Origin: Desulfarculales bacterium UBA696
GTDB taxonomy: Bacteria; Desulfobacterota; Syntrophobacteria; Syntrophobacterales; Syntrophobacteraceae
DNA: 9,720 nucleotides
Assembly: GCA_002298995.1 (NCBI GenBank)
Contig: DBMO01000061.1
Coordinates: 1 to 9,720, forward strand
Reading direction: 5' to 3'
Made by a program: the position numbers and the translations under genes. Below the pieces are notes generated by a model. That model worked only from the letters and a program-made list of their open reading frames with translations. It was not told the DNA's origin and ran no database searches. Below are positions 1 through 6,329 of this stretch, piece by piece (the stretch's first letter is position 1; the number at the start of each line of letters is the position of its first letter).

Positions 1-49
1 GGAACCCATCGGTTTTTAGGCGCGACTTGAACGCAAATTAGTATGAGAA

Positions 50-245
50 TAGGGGACACCCTTTATATTTTACATTCAAGGCGCCACGATAGGCAGCTTT
101 TCCGGTCCACGATTCCACTGCCTTTTATCATCGCCACACTGAGGGTTGGCAAGGAAATTCTCCGCCTGCCGGCCACTGCGGTTATCTGCATAGCCAGTCG
201 AGATCAATATACCCGGTAATCGTAAAATATAAAGGGCGTCCCCTA
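50..245. mobile_element. Miniature inverted-repeat element (MITE), copy 1
   Basis: A ~192-bp element with 22-bp terminal inverted repeats: 52-73 pairs with the reverse complement of 222-243, with one mismatch at position 58. The tips read GGGGAC(A/G)CCCTTTATATT. Both ends are bordered by TA (50-51 and 244-245), which could be a TA target duplication as made by IS630/Tc1-type transposases. A second copy in the same orientation lies at 1074-1267, and by eye roughly nine in ten bases agree. No transposase is encoded, so it would have to be moved in trans. The minus strand carries a short open frame across the element, but the second copy breaks it with indels, so I do not call a gene. The parent transposase family is inferred only from the TA borders. 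Confidence 0.82.
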
Positions 246-336
246 CTCCCCAGGGTTTCCACCACAAGGAGTTGTGATCGAAAACATATGTCCATTTTAA
301 CGGGCGGCGCTTGGCCCCCCTTTATGTGCTCCGCGG

Positions 337-363
337 AGGACCTCGCCAAGATAACGAGGTCCT
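337..363 (-). terminator. Hairpin just downstream of the ABM-like gene
   Basis: A perfect 9-bp stem, AGGACCTCG (337-345) with CGAGGTCCT (355-363), and a 9-nt loop. It begins 14 bases beyond the stop codon of the minus-strand gene 377-682. On that strand no U-run follows the stem, so it fits an mRNA 3'-end stabiliser or a weak terminator better than a textbook Rho-independent terminator. Confidence 0.45.
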
Positions 364-376
364 GGCGGGGCTTGCT

Positions 377-682
377 CTACGCGGCTTCCTTAAATCGACC
401 CTTCTTGATGTCCGCGGACTCGAGGAAGTAGAAATCCGGTTTATCCACGACACCAGCCCTTTGCATGGCTTCTTTCAAATCGGTGGACTCCGAGAAGGTC
501 TTCGCACGCTTGATGTCTTGCGCCTCAAATAAAATTATGACTTCATTCGGGTCGTTCGCTCCCCGGAGAAGGTGCTTCTCGGTAAGTCCTACTTCTATAC
601 GTTTTTGAAGGTGAGCGCTGTATTCCTTCTCCCATTTCTCGAAATTCTTGACTTTATGTCGGACAACTATGTAGTGAGCCAT
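377..682 (-). CDS. Small dimeric alpha/beta-barrel (ABM-like) protein
   Basis: A 101-residue protein starting MAHYIVVRHKVKNFEKWEKE. The start is set at 682 rather than an in-frame ATG seven codons upstream, because AGGAAA lies at the right distance before ATG-GCT. The pattern is a short beta strand, then a helix rich in Lys/Glu, then 'NEVIILFEAQD' and a C-terminal helix plus strand ending 'DFYFLES'. This matches the ferredoxin-like dimeric alpha/beta-barrel of antibiotic-biosynthesis-monooxygenase and related stress/cyclase-like proteins. Members often lack a known substrate, and no heme or metal ligand set is visible, so no reaction is assigned. It is cytoplasmic, with no signal peptide. The gene stands alone between the two MITE copies. 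Family assignment is from fold-like pattern and is moderate; that it is a real gene is likely. Confidence 0.72.
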   Translation of the reverse strand: MAHYIVVRHKVKNFEKWEKEYSAHLQKRIEVGLTEKHLLRGANDPNEVIILFEAQDIKRAKTFSESTDLKEAMQRAGVVDKPDFYFLESADIKKGRFKEAA

Positions 683-703
683 AGAAATTTTCCTTTCGTT
701 CAT

Positions 704-995
704 GTGCTTTTAGGCACTGCCATTCTGGCTGCGCATCAGCCAACGCGAATGGTCTCTTGATACAAAAAAGGTAACAGCTTCGAAGACTCCATGCAAATCG
801 AGCGGCTTTTCTGTATCGAACTACCTGAATACGCACGTGAAACGCATCGCCTGCCGGACATGCTCCATCCCTGCCATTGTACGGGACCCTAATTCTCCGC
901 CAATAGAGATAGAGACTGGATCAAGCCCGTGCTGAACGAGTAGTCGGGTTCCAATGCGATAATGTGGGACCATGCCGGAGGGTGTCAGAACCGTA
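704..995. other. Intergenic stretch, no intact gene
   Basis: No convincing gene is seen. A 34-codon plus-strand frame at 791-895 (ATG to TAA) ends in 'HPCHCTGP'. This resembles the conserved 'P(M/C)HCTG' metal-binding stretch of some metallo-beta-lactamase-fold hydrolases and could be a scrap of such a gene, but the match is only a few residues. A short palindrome GTGC(N6)GCAC lies at about 704-717, in the leader of the minus-strand ABM-like gene. Confidence 0.3.
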
Positions 996-1036
996 GCGGT
1001 TTAATCTTGACGAATTCCTCTTGTGCTTCGCATGGA
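996..1036 (+). repeat. Decayed copy of the REP/BIME linker
   Basis: The stretch from GCGGTTTAATCTTG to CTCTTGTGCTTCGCATGG aligns, with a few substitutions and small gaps, to the central part of the 77-bp repeat at 2992-3068 and 6642-6718 (GCGGTAATAATCTTAG ... CTCTTGCGCTTAGCGCACGG). The GCGC hairpin is degraded and neither large hairpin is present. It reads as an old relic of the same family, lying directly beside MITE copy 2. It was found by eye; a pairwise alignment would settle it. Confidence 0.6.
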
Positions 1037-1073
1037 TAGACGAGTTAACCGGGCCACCCGCCGAATAAGCGAA

Positions 1074-1267
1074 TAAGTGGACGCCCTTTATATTTTACAT
1101 TCGAGGCGCCACGATGGGCAGCTTTTCCGGTCCACGATTCCACCGCCTCTTATCATCGCCGCACCGAGGGTTGGCAAGGAAATTCAGCCTGTCGTCCACA
1201 TAGGTTAGCTGCATACCCAGTCGAAATCAATATACCCGGTAAGTGTAAAATATAAGGGCGTCCCATA
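1074..1267. mobile_element. Miniature inverted-repeat element (MITE), copy 2
   Basis: Same element and orientation as 50-245. Terminal inverted repeats are 1079-1098 and 1245-1263, with one base lost from the right arm (AAGGG instead of AAAGGG). TA dinucleotides occur at 1074-1075 and 1266-1267, but the left tip carries an extra base relative to copy 1. A 2-bp deletion and clustered changes in the middle (around 1185-1205) separate the copies. The element ends 31 bases beyond the stop of the minus-strand methyltransferase-like gene, so transcripts of that gene would run into it and could fold through the inverted repeats. No transposase is present. Confidence 0.8.
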
Positions 1268-1298
1268 TTCCTTTTAGCGCAGGGGGCCGACTCTCCAT

Positions 1299-1973
1299 CT
1301 ACCAAACGCGGGGAAAGAAACGATATTTCACTCTGGCCATATAAGCGCCGTAGCCTTCCAGTTCTTCCCGGAGCACGCGTTCCTCCCGGACAGCCCTGAA
1401 AGCAAAGAGACCGGCGAAGACCGGCGCGCAGAGCACCCCGTACCAGGACCCCAACAATAATGGCGTCCCCAGAAAGAAGAGACACGCGCCTGTATACATG
1501 GGGTGGCGAACGTAGCGGTAAGGTCCGGTTGAGATCACGGTTTGCCCTCGATCCTTTTGAACCCTAACCACTCCCGACGAATACGGGTTTTCCCGCATGG
1601 TAAGAAAGGAGATATAAAGCGAGATGAGAAGCACCAACGCTCCAACGGTTTTGAGCGCGACCGGCATCCGCGACCAATGAAAGCGCACTGCGTCAAGCGG
1701 CATTAGTATGAGCCAGAATAGAGTAAAAAAAAGCGTTGCGGCGATGAACGCCTTGTCCCAGGATAATTCGGGGCGAAACCGCATTCTTTCCTCAATGAGG
1801 TCCGGTTCGTATTTGAGAAGCCACCAGGTAAGAGGCAGGCCCGTGACAAAGAGTAAACCGAGGAAGACCCAACCGGCCGTCCAGGCTATCGTTCCCGCCG
1901 GTATAAAGAGCCCCATCGCCATCACCAGGAACTCAATGGCCGCCAACACAATCACTTTGGTTCGAATAATCAT
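1299..1973 (-). CDS. Isoprenylcysteine carboxyl methyltransferase-like membrane protein
   Basis: A 224-residue integral membrane protein of the ICMT/PEMT-like methyltransferase family. About five hydrophobic segments are visible (residues ~7-27, 29-53, 75-95, 105-124 and 163-192). The family signature is clear: 'STGPYRYVRHPMYTG' at 148-162, then 'REER' at 196-199 and 'LEGYGAYMARVKYRFFP' at 205-221. In the family these C-terminal pieces bind S-adenosylmethionine and place the acceptor at the membrane face. Bacterial members methylate largely unknown lipophilic substrates, so the acceptor is not assigned. The ATG at 1973 is preceded by a GGGAG ribosome site about 8 bases upstream. The length is normal and there is no damage. 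It is transcribed away from hicAB, and its downstream end abuts MITE copy 2. Confidence 0.88.
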   Translation of the reverse strand: MIIRTKVIVLAAIEFLVMAMGLFIPAGTIAWTAGWVFLGLLFVTGLPLTWWLLKYEPDLIEERMRFRPELSWDKAFIAATLFFTLFWLILMPLDAVRFHWSRMPVALKTVGALVLLISLYISFLTMRENPYSSGVVRVQKDRGQTVISTGPYRYVRHPMYTGACLFFLGTPLLLGSWYGVLCAPVFAGLFAFRAVREERVLREELEGYGAYMARVKYRFFPRVW

Positions 1974-1994
1974 AGGCGTCTCCCCCCAATCCTT

Positions 1995-2023
1995 TTCGTA
2001 ATTAGCCCCCGCGGTATTGTCAA
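1995..2023 (-). promoter_or_regulatory. Candidate sigma-70 promoter of the ICMT-like gene
   Basis: On the minus strand a perfect TTGACA -35 (2018-2023) is followed after 17 bases by TACGAA (1995-2000). It sits 22 bases upstream of the start codon at 1973. The -10 is poor (three of six matches), so this is a candidate only. Confidence 0.35.
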
Positions 2024-2115
2024 CGTCAAAGCTATTACGGTGATGATGCTATCCAAAGGATATTCTACTATCGAGACCACCGGGGAGGTTACCGGCATGA
2101 AATCAGTCTTTGCCG

Positions 2116-2144
2116 TTGATTCCTCGTGACTGAGCCTTTATAAG
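2116..2144 (+). promoter_or_regulatory. Sigma-70-like promoter of hicAB
   Basis: TTGATT (2116-2121), a 17-base spacer and TATAAG (2139-2144) form a good promoter. Transcription would begin near 2151, giving a leader of about 60 bases to the hicA ATG at 2213. A small inverted repeat, AACG(N6)CGTT (2146-2159), overlaps the predicted start site and could be an operator, but it is short. Confidence 0.6.
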
Positions 2145-2212
2145 AAACGGATTGGCGTTATGATTTGGGCAAGGAGAACTTGCCGGCTTGTGCAACGATT
2201 GAGGAAGTCTTA

Positions 2213-2410
2213 ATGCCGCCAAAGGTGAGGGAACTGATAGCAGAACTTGAACGAGCCGGATTTGTGAACCGGGGAGGCAAAGGAAGTCACAGGAATTTTG
2301 TCCACCCCAATCTCCCGAGGCCAATCACCATTGCTGGACAACCGTCGGATGACGCCAAACAATACCAGGTCCGGGCCGTGATGTCGGCCATTGAGGAATC
2401 AAGGAAATGA
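2213..2410 (+). CDS. hicA: HicA-family mRNA interferase toxin
   Basis: A 65-residue protein starting MPPKVRELIAELERAGF. HicA toxins cleave mRNA on and off ribosomes, and are held inactive by HicB. The diagnostic piece is 'GGKGSHRNFVHP' at 21-32. It contains the G-S-H motif whose histidine (His26 here) is the catalytic residue of the family's double-stranded-RNA-binding-like fold. It is followed by a strand 'RPITIAG' and a C-terminal helix. The ATG at 2213 is chosen over an in-frame TTG at 2165 because GAGGAAG sits just upstream and the shorter form gives the usual HicA N-terminus and length. Its stop overlaps the hicB start by four bases (ATGA), implying translational coupling. The catalytic histidine is present, so the toxin looks functional. 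Confidence 0.9.
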   Translation: MPPKVRELIAELERAGFVNRGGKGSHRNFVHPNLPRPITIAGQPSDDAKQYQVRAVMSAIEESRK

Positions 2411-2646
2411 AAGATAGCGCCAGATATGCAAAAATCGTTGAGTGGTCGGAGGAAGATCATTGCTATGTGGGCAGCGCACCAGGCCTGATATATGGAGGGA
2501 CCCACGGCAACGACGAAAAAGCGGTTTTCGAGGAACTGTGTCAAATCGTTGAGGAGGCGATTGAACTCTACCACAAAGAGGGCAAGCTGCTTCCACCGGC
2601 AACATCCGGTCGCGACTTCGCCAACAAGATGCAACAGGTCGCCTGA
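2407..2646 (+). CDS. hicB: HicB-family antitoxin, short form
   Basis: A 79-residue partner of the upstream toxin. The N-terminal two thirds show the HicB partial RNase-H-like fold: 'YAKIVEWSEEDHCYVGSAPG' at 7-26, then 'GGTHGNDEKAVFEELCQIVE', a glycine turn and a long helix. HicB binds HicA and masks its active site. Many HicB proteins carry an additional ribbon-helix-helix or helix-turn-helix domain that binds the operator. This one stops shortly after 'PPATSGRDFANKMQQVA' and has no room for it, so autoregulation by HicB alone is doubtful unless the short tail or a partner does it. No frameshifted extension is evident after the stop. Coupled to hicA by an ATGA overlap. Confidence 0.87.
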   Translation: MKDSARYAKIVEWSEEDHCYVGSAPGLIYGGTHGNDEKAVFEELCQIVEEAIELYHKEGKLLPPATSGRDFANKMQQVA

Positions 2647-2658
2647 CCCTTCTTAGCG

Positions 2659-2677
2659 CATGAGACGGCTCATGTTT
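2659..2677 (+). terminator. Hairpin after hicB
   Basis: CATGAG (2659-2664), loop ACGG and CTCATG (2669-2674), then TTT. It starts 13 bases beyond the hicB stop. The stem is short and the U-run only three bases, so it is a weak terminator candidate for the hicAB transcript. Confidence 0.4.
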
Positions 2678-2961
2678 CCGAACATTCCTGGAAGACTTGA
2701 CCGGCCTCAACAGAACATTCCTGGACACGATCGACGCCCTGCCGAAGGGCTACTCAATGGTCGAATGCCTCGGGGAGGTGTCAGGCTGGATATTCCACAC
2801 TACATTCACGGTCAGCTCCTGATGGATCTTCTAAGACAGAGGCCATCGGGAACCATTTCGCCGTGAAATCCACACCGGAAGGCCTGGCTGATTGCACCCG
2901 GCGAATTCACATTCAAGGGAAGAGTCGCGCCGCGATTGCTCTCCCTCTCGCAAGTGTCGGC
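2675..2961 (+). other. Intergenic stretch with possible decayed coding sequence
   Basis: No intact gene. The plus-strand frame running through 2675-2818 reads like protein ('FLEDLTGLNRTFLDTIDALP', then 'GYSMVECLGEVSGWIFHT') but has no start and hits a stop at about 2818. The same region in the next frame continues for a short way ('LLMDLLRQRPSGTISP'). This could be a frame-shifted gene remnant. I do not recognise a family. Confidence 0.2.
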
Positions 2962-3074
2962 GGGTGGCCCAGGCAACTTTGTTGGCTGGGTCCGAAGGAC
3001 ACGAGGGGCGGTAATAATCTTAGTCTAAATCCCTCTTGCGCTTAGCGCACGGGCAAAGGTTGCCCGTGGCACCC
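2962..3074. repeat. Full-length BIME-like pair of inverted REP units
   Basis: Two palindromic units face each other across a ~36-base linker. Left unit: GGGTGG, hairpin CCCAGGCAAC(TTT)GTTGGCTGGG (2968-2990, one internal mismatch), then mini-hairpin GTCC(GAA)GGAC (2990-3000). Right unit, inverted: mini-hairpin TGCGC(TTA)GCGCA, hairpin CACGGGCAA(AGG)TTGCCCGTG (~3048-3068), then GCACCC. Reverse-complementing the right unit gives the same order as the left one, GGGTG, large hairpin, small GC hairpin, G-rich tail. A third unit of this plan is at 8718-8778. Positions 2992-3068 are repeated without a mismatch at 6642-6718. Such units are classically spread by REP-associated tyrosine transposases; none is encoded here. 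Confidence 0.75.
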
Positions 3075-3093
3075 GTGCATTCCTGGTTCAATC

Positions 3094-3136
3094 GTTTCAG
3101 AAAGCTCCTTGTGAGATACGAGAAGCTATCTGAAAC
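3094..3136. repeat. Imperfect inverted repeat
   Basis: GTTTCAGAAAGCT (from 3094) pairs with AGCTATCTGAAAC (to 3136), with about 11-12 of 13 positions complementary around a loop of ~16 bases. It lies ~90 bases upstream of the candidate sulfatase promoter. It could be an operator or a structured 3' end, and nothing in the sequence decides between them. Confidence 0.4.
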
Positions 3137-3668
3137 ATATGAAGCCTTACTGCACCTTGCGGCGGCCATAATCGCATTCAAGAAATGTGGCATTATTTAC
3201 GTATAAGTCCTAAAAACATAACCTGCCGTTGACAGTGCCTCATTGGTGCCTATTTTCCAACCAGACCCGAGAGTCAGGTTCTAAATTTCTTTTCTGTACT
3301 ACACTCCAAATTCTGATCGGGTGAATTCCCGATTTCGAGATTCATCATCCATTCATAAGGGAAGCAAGGCCGGACGAGGTGGTTGGCTATGAACAATTGG
3401 CCATAGCTTTCCCCTGGCAATGAGTCAAAAAAGAAGACTGCACCGGCAATCCCAAAGGCCTTTTATGTTATGGCAAAGCCAACAGGTTCGGGATGCAACT
3501 TGGACTGGGGCTACTGTTTTTTTTAAAAGATTAAGGATGATATCGACAACGAGAAGGGGGAAAAAGGATAGCATATCGGCGATTTTCGCAAGTCAGAAGA
3601 GCGATAAGGACGAGGTTCTTGAAAAATCCTCGGGATTTTTCTGGCAGAGGCACAAAGGAGGAGCGGTT
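3137..3668 (+). other. Sulfatase upstream region and long leader
   Basis: A 532-base stretch without a supported gene, clearly richer in A+T than the sulfatase that follows. It holds the candidate promoter at 3229-3256, a small palindrome ATCGGG(N6)CCCGAT at 3316-3333 and a T-run at 3516-3524. A weaker second promoter-like pair, TTGGAC at 3500-3505 with TTTAAA at 3522-3527, is also present. From 3420 the frame is open into the sulfatase. Its 83 codons give a basic, low-complexity sequence with no ribosome site at the ATG, so I treat it as untranslated leader. Confidence 0.4.
3229..3256 (+). promoter_or_regulatory. Candidate sigma-70 promoter upstream of the sulfatase
   Basis: A perfect TTGACA (3229-3234), a 16-base spacer and TATTTT (3251-3256). 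It would give a leader of about 400 bases before the sulfatase ATG at 3669, which is long. The alternative pair at 3500-3527 would be nearer. Confidence 0.4.
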
Positions 3669-6170
3669 ATGAAAATAGGAAGGTTTTTATTGATGGCCGT
3701 CGCCTTGTGGGCAGTGCTGGTACTCGCGATCTCACCGGCCGCGGCGCAGCAGGTCACCGGCACTCCCGGCTCGCCCAGCGCCACAATGACAATCGATGGC
3801 AAGCAGTTGCCCCCGCCGCCCATTCCATTCGGAGGCGTGATTAAGGAGGATGCAAAGGATTCGAAGCCCTGGTGGCCCCCGACAGTCGTGCCGCCAAAGG
3901 GAGCGCCGAACGTGCTTCTGATCATGACCGACGATTCGGGCTACGGCGTGCCGAGCACCTTCGGCGGCGTCATCCCCACCCCTGCCTTGGACCGCATCGC
4001 GAAGAGCGGCCTGCGCTACACGCAGTTTCATTCGACGGCTCTTTGCTCGCCGACGCGTGCGGCCATCATCACGGGCCGCAACCACCATTCGGTAGGCTTC
4101 GGCCAGATCAGCGAATTTGCGACTGGCTATCCGGGATATGATTCAATCATCCAAAAGGACAACGCAACTATCGGCAGGATCCTTAGCGACAACGGCTACG
4201 CAACATCGTGGTTCGGCAAGAACCACAACACGCCTTCGTTCCAGTACAGCGCGGCCGGTCCCTTCGACCAATGGCCGAGCGGGATGGGCTTTCAGTACTT
4301 CTACGGCTTCATGGGCGGCGAGTCCGACCAGTGGACGCCGTACCTGTTCCGTGACCACAAGCCGATATACCCGTGGATCGGCAAACCCGGATACAACCTG
4401 GTCACTGACATGGCAGACGAGGCTATCAAGTACATGAAGGAGCTGAATGCCTCGGCGCCCGACAAGCCGTTCTTGGTCTACTACGTCCCCGGCGCGACGC
4501 ACGACCCGCACCAGCCGACAAAGGAGTGGATTGACAAGATCAGCGCCATGCACCTCTTCGACCAGGGCTGGGAGAAGCTGCGCGAGCAGATCTTCGCCAA
4601 CCAGAAGCGGCTCGGCGTGATTCCGCCGAACACGCAGCTAACGCCTTGGCCGGACGACCTGCCGAAGTGGGACTCGATCTCCGCCGTAAAGAAGAAGATC
4701 GTGATTCGCGAGGCCGACGTGTTCGCGGCCTACACCGCGTACAACGATCACGAGATCGGCCGTGTGATCCAGGCGGTGGAGGACATGGGCAAGCTCGACA
4801 ACACCCTCATCATATACATCAACGGTGACAACGGCACGAGCTCCGAAGGCTCGATGATGGGCACGCCGAACTGGATGACCGTCGCCAATGGCGTGCTCGA
4901 GCTGCCGGAGATCGAATACCTTCGCTACTACGAGTCGTGGGGCTCCGACCAGACCTATCCGCACATGGCGGTGCCGTGGGCGTGGGCATTCGACACACCC
5001 TTCAAGTGGGTGAAGCAGATTGCCTCACACTTTGGCGGAACCCGGCAAGGAATGACGATCTCCTGGCCCGGCCACATCAGCGACCCCGGCGGCATCCGCC
5101 ACCAGTTCCACCATGTTATCGACATCGTGCCGACCATCCTAGAGGCGGCCGGCATCCGCGCGCCGGAGATGGTTGACGGCATCAAGCAGAAGCCGATTGA
5201 GGGCGTGAGCATGGTCTACACCTTCGACAAGGCGAACTCGAACGCGAAATCGAAGCGCGAAACGCAGTACTTCGAGATGTTCGCCAACCGCGGCATCTAC
5301 AACGACGGCTGGTACGCGTGCACCACGCCGCCAGAGCCGCCGTGGCTCGTGGGGACGAAGCCGCTGCCGCCGATTGAGCAATACAAGTGGGAGCTCTACA
5401 ACATCGCCGACGACTTCTCACAGGCGAACGACCTCGCCGCGAAGATGCCGGACAAGCTGAAGGAGATGCAGGCGCTATTCCTGACCGAGGCGGCGAAGTA
5501 CCAGGTCCTGCCGCTGGATAATTCGGTGTTGCCGCGCCTTCTCACGCCGCGGCCGAGCGGAACGGCCGGGCGAACGGTTTTCACCTACTCGGGTGAGAAT
5601 GTCGGCATCCCGGTCGGCAATGCGCCCAGTCTCCTCAACCGGGACTATACCATCACCGCCGAAGTCACAATCCCCGAAGGCGGCGCGGAGGGGATGATCG
5701 CGACGATGGGCGGTCGCTTCGGCGGCTATGGTTTCTACTTGCAAAAGGGCAAGCCGGTATTCGTCTACAACCTGCTCAACCTCAAGCGCTACCGCTGGGA
5801 GGGCGGCGTCGGTTCCCAGGACTGGCTTGGAAAGTCGCTCGCGTCCGGGAAGCACACGCTCGTGTTCGACTTCAAGTACGATGGTCCAGGGCTAGGCAAG
5901 GGCGGCACGGGCGTCCTCACGGTTGACGGCAAAGAACTCGCCCGCCAGAAGATGGAGCACACGATCCCGTTCATGATGGCGCTCGACGAGTCGTTCGATA
6001 TCGGGATGGACACCCGCACGCCGGTCGATGAAAGCTACGATCTTCCGTTCCGGTTTACCGGCAAGATTGACAAGCTGACTTACAACATCAAGCCGCAGCA
6101 GCTGAGCGCCGAGGACCACGAGGTCATGCGGCGGATGGTGGCCAGGGCAAGAGACGAGGGAAGCGAATAA
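3669..6170 (+). CDS. Exported arylsulfatase-family hydrolase (formylglycine type)
   Basis: An 833-residue sulfatase (alkaline-phosphatase superfamily) that would hydrolyse a sulfate ester in the periplasm; the substrate is unknown. Residues 1-27 are a signal peptide ending 'SPAAAQQ'. The start at 3669 has an ideal AGGAGG seven bases upstream. Family motifs appear in order: metal-binding Asp88-Asp89 in 'NVLLIMTDDSGYG'; Cys126 in 'CSPTR' (C-x-P-x-R, the cysteine converted to formylglycine); Lys184 and His186 in 'WFGKNHNTP'; His278 in 'GATHDPH'; Asp387-Asn388 in 'INGDNGT'; and a lysine (446 or 449) before 'FGGTRQGMTISWPG'. Residues ~630-833 form a beta-rich, jelly-roll-like C-terminal domain. 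No formylglycine-generating enzyme or anSME is encoded in the window, so maturation must be supplied elsewhere. The gene is richer in G+C than its surroundings and is bracketed by two identical 77-bp repeats, suggesting acquisition. Confidence 0.93.
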   Translation: MKIGRFLLMAVALWAVLVLAISPAAAQQVTGTPGSPSATMTIDGKQLPPPPIPFGGVIKEDAKDSKPWWPPTVVPPKGAPNVLLIMTDDSGYGVPSTFGGVIPTPALDRIAKSGLRYTQFHSTALCSPTRAAIITGRNHHSVGFGQISEFATGYPGYDSIIQKDNATIGRILSDNGYATSWFGKNHNTPSFQYSAAGPFDQWPSGMGFQYFYGFMGGESDQWTPYLFRDHKPIYPWIGKPGYNLVTDMADEAIKYMKELNASAPDKPFLVYYVPGATHDPHQPTKEWIDKISAMHLFDQGWEKLREQIFANQKRLGVIPPNTQLTPWPDDLPKWDSISAVKKKIVIREADVFAAYTAYNDHEIGRVIQAVEDMGKLDNTLIIYINGDNGTSSEGSMMGTPNWMTVANGVLELPEIEYLRYYESWGSDQTYPHMAVPWAWAFDTPFKWVKQIASHFGGTRQGMTISWPGHISDPGGIRHQFHHVIDIVPTILEAAGIRAPEMVDGIKQKPIEGVSMVYTFDKANSNAKSKRETQYFEMFANRGIYNDGWYACTTPPEPPWLVGTKPLPPIEQYKWELYNIADDFSQANDLAAKMPDKLKEMQALFLTEAAKYQVLPLDNSVLPRLLTPRPSGTAGRTVFTYSGENVGIPVGNAPSLLNRDYTITAEVTIPEGGAEGMIATMGGRFGGYGFYLQKGKPVFVYNLLNLKRYRWEGGVGSQDWLGKSLASGKHTLVFDFKYDGPGLGKGGTGVLTVDGKELARQKMEHTIPFMMALDESFDIGMDTRTPVDESYDLPFRFTGKIDKLTYNIKPQQLSAEDHEVMRRMVARARDEGSE

Positions 6171-6184
6171 AGGGTTTTGCGGGA

Positions 6185-6218
6185 GCCGAGGGTGGCGCAG
6201 CGCCCAACCTCCCTCGGC
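6185..6218 (+). terminator. Hairpin downstream of the sulfatase
   Basis: GCCGAGGG (6185-6192) pairs with CCCTCGGC (6211-6218), and an inner GGCGC/GCGCC pairing extends the stem. It starts 14 bases after the stop codon. No U-run follows, so it may be Rho-assisted or protect the 3' end. Confidence 0.55.
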
Positions 6219-6283
6219 ATCTCGCTAACCATGGGAGTATAGCGGATAAGTGAGGCGAAGAAAGCATCTTTAGGACAAAGAGG

Positions 6284-6299
6284 CGGCCCTCTAGGGCCG
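6284..6299. terminator. Second GC-rich hairpin before the DUF1254 remnant
   Basis: A perfect 7-bp palindrome, CGGCCCT(CT)AGGGCCG, with a two-base centre. It lies 31 bases before the next start codon and lacks a U-run. Together with 6185-6218 it argues that the sulfatase and the DUF1254 gene were not one tight operon. Confidence 0.35.
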
Positions 6300-6329
6300 T
6301 CCTCGCTGGAACTGATCAGCACTGATCTT

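Noticed and set aside
76..267. 63-codon minus-strand frame in MITE copy 1, with a partly matching frame in copy 2 (within 1153-1485)
   Set aside because: The shared peptide 'LPGILISTGYA' simply reflects the shared repeat DNA. Indels between copies break the frame and there is no ribosome site.
2165..2212. Earlier TTG start for HicA
   Set aside because: The extra 16 residues are not HicA-like, and a good ribosome site precedes the ATG at 2213.
2660..3045. Short plus-strand frames of 60-68 codons
   Set aside because: One starts in the hicB terminator hairpin and the other runs into the BIME. Neither has a ribosome site or family resemblance.
2962..3074. CRISPR repeat or small RNA gene
   Set aside because: There is no regular repeat-spacer series. 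The hairpins match the REP/BIME plan and recur at unrelated sites.
3420..3668. N-terminal extension of the sulfatase frame by 83 codons
   Set aside because: The extension is basic and low in complexity and would bury the signal peptide. The ATG at 3669 has an ideal AGGAGG and is followed directly by a signal sequence.
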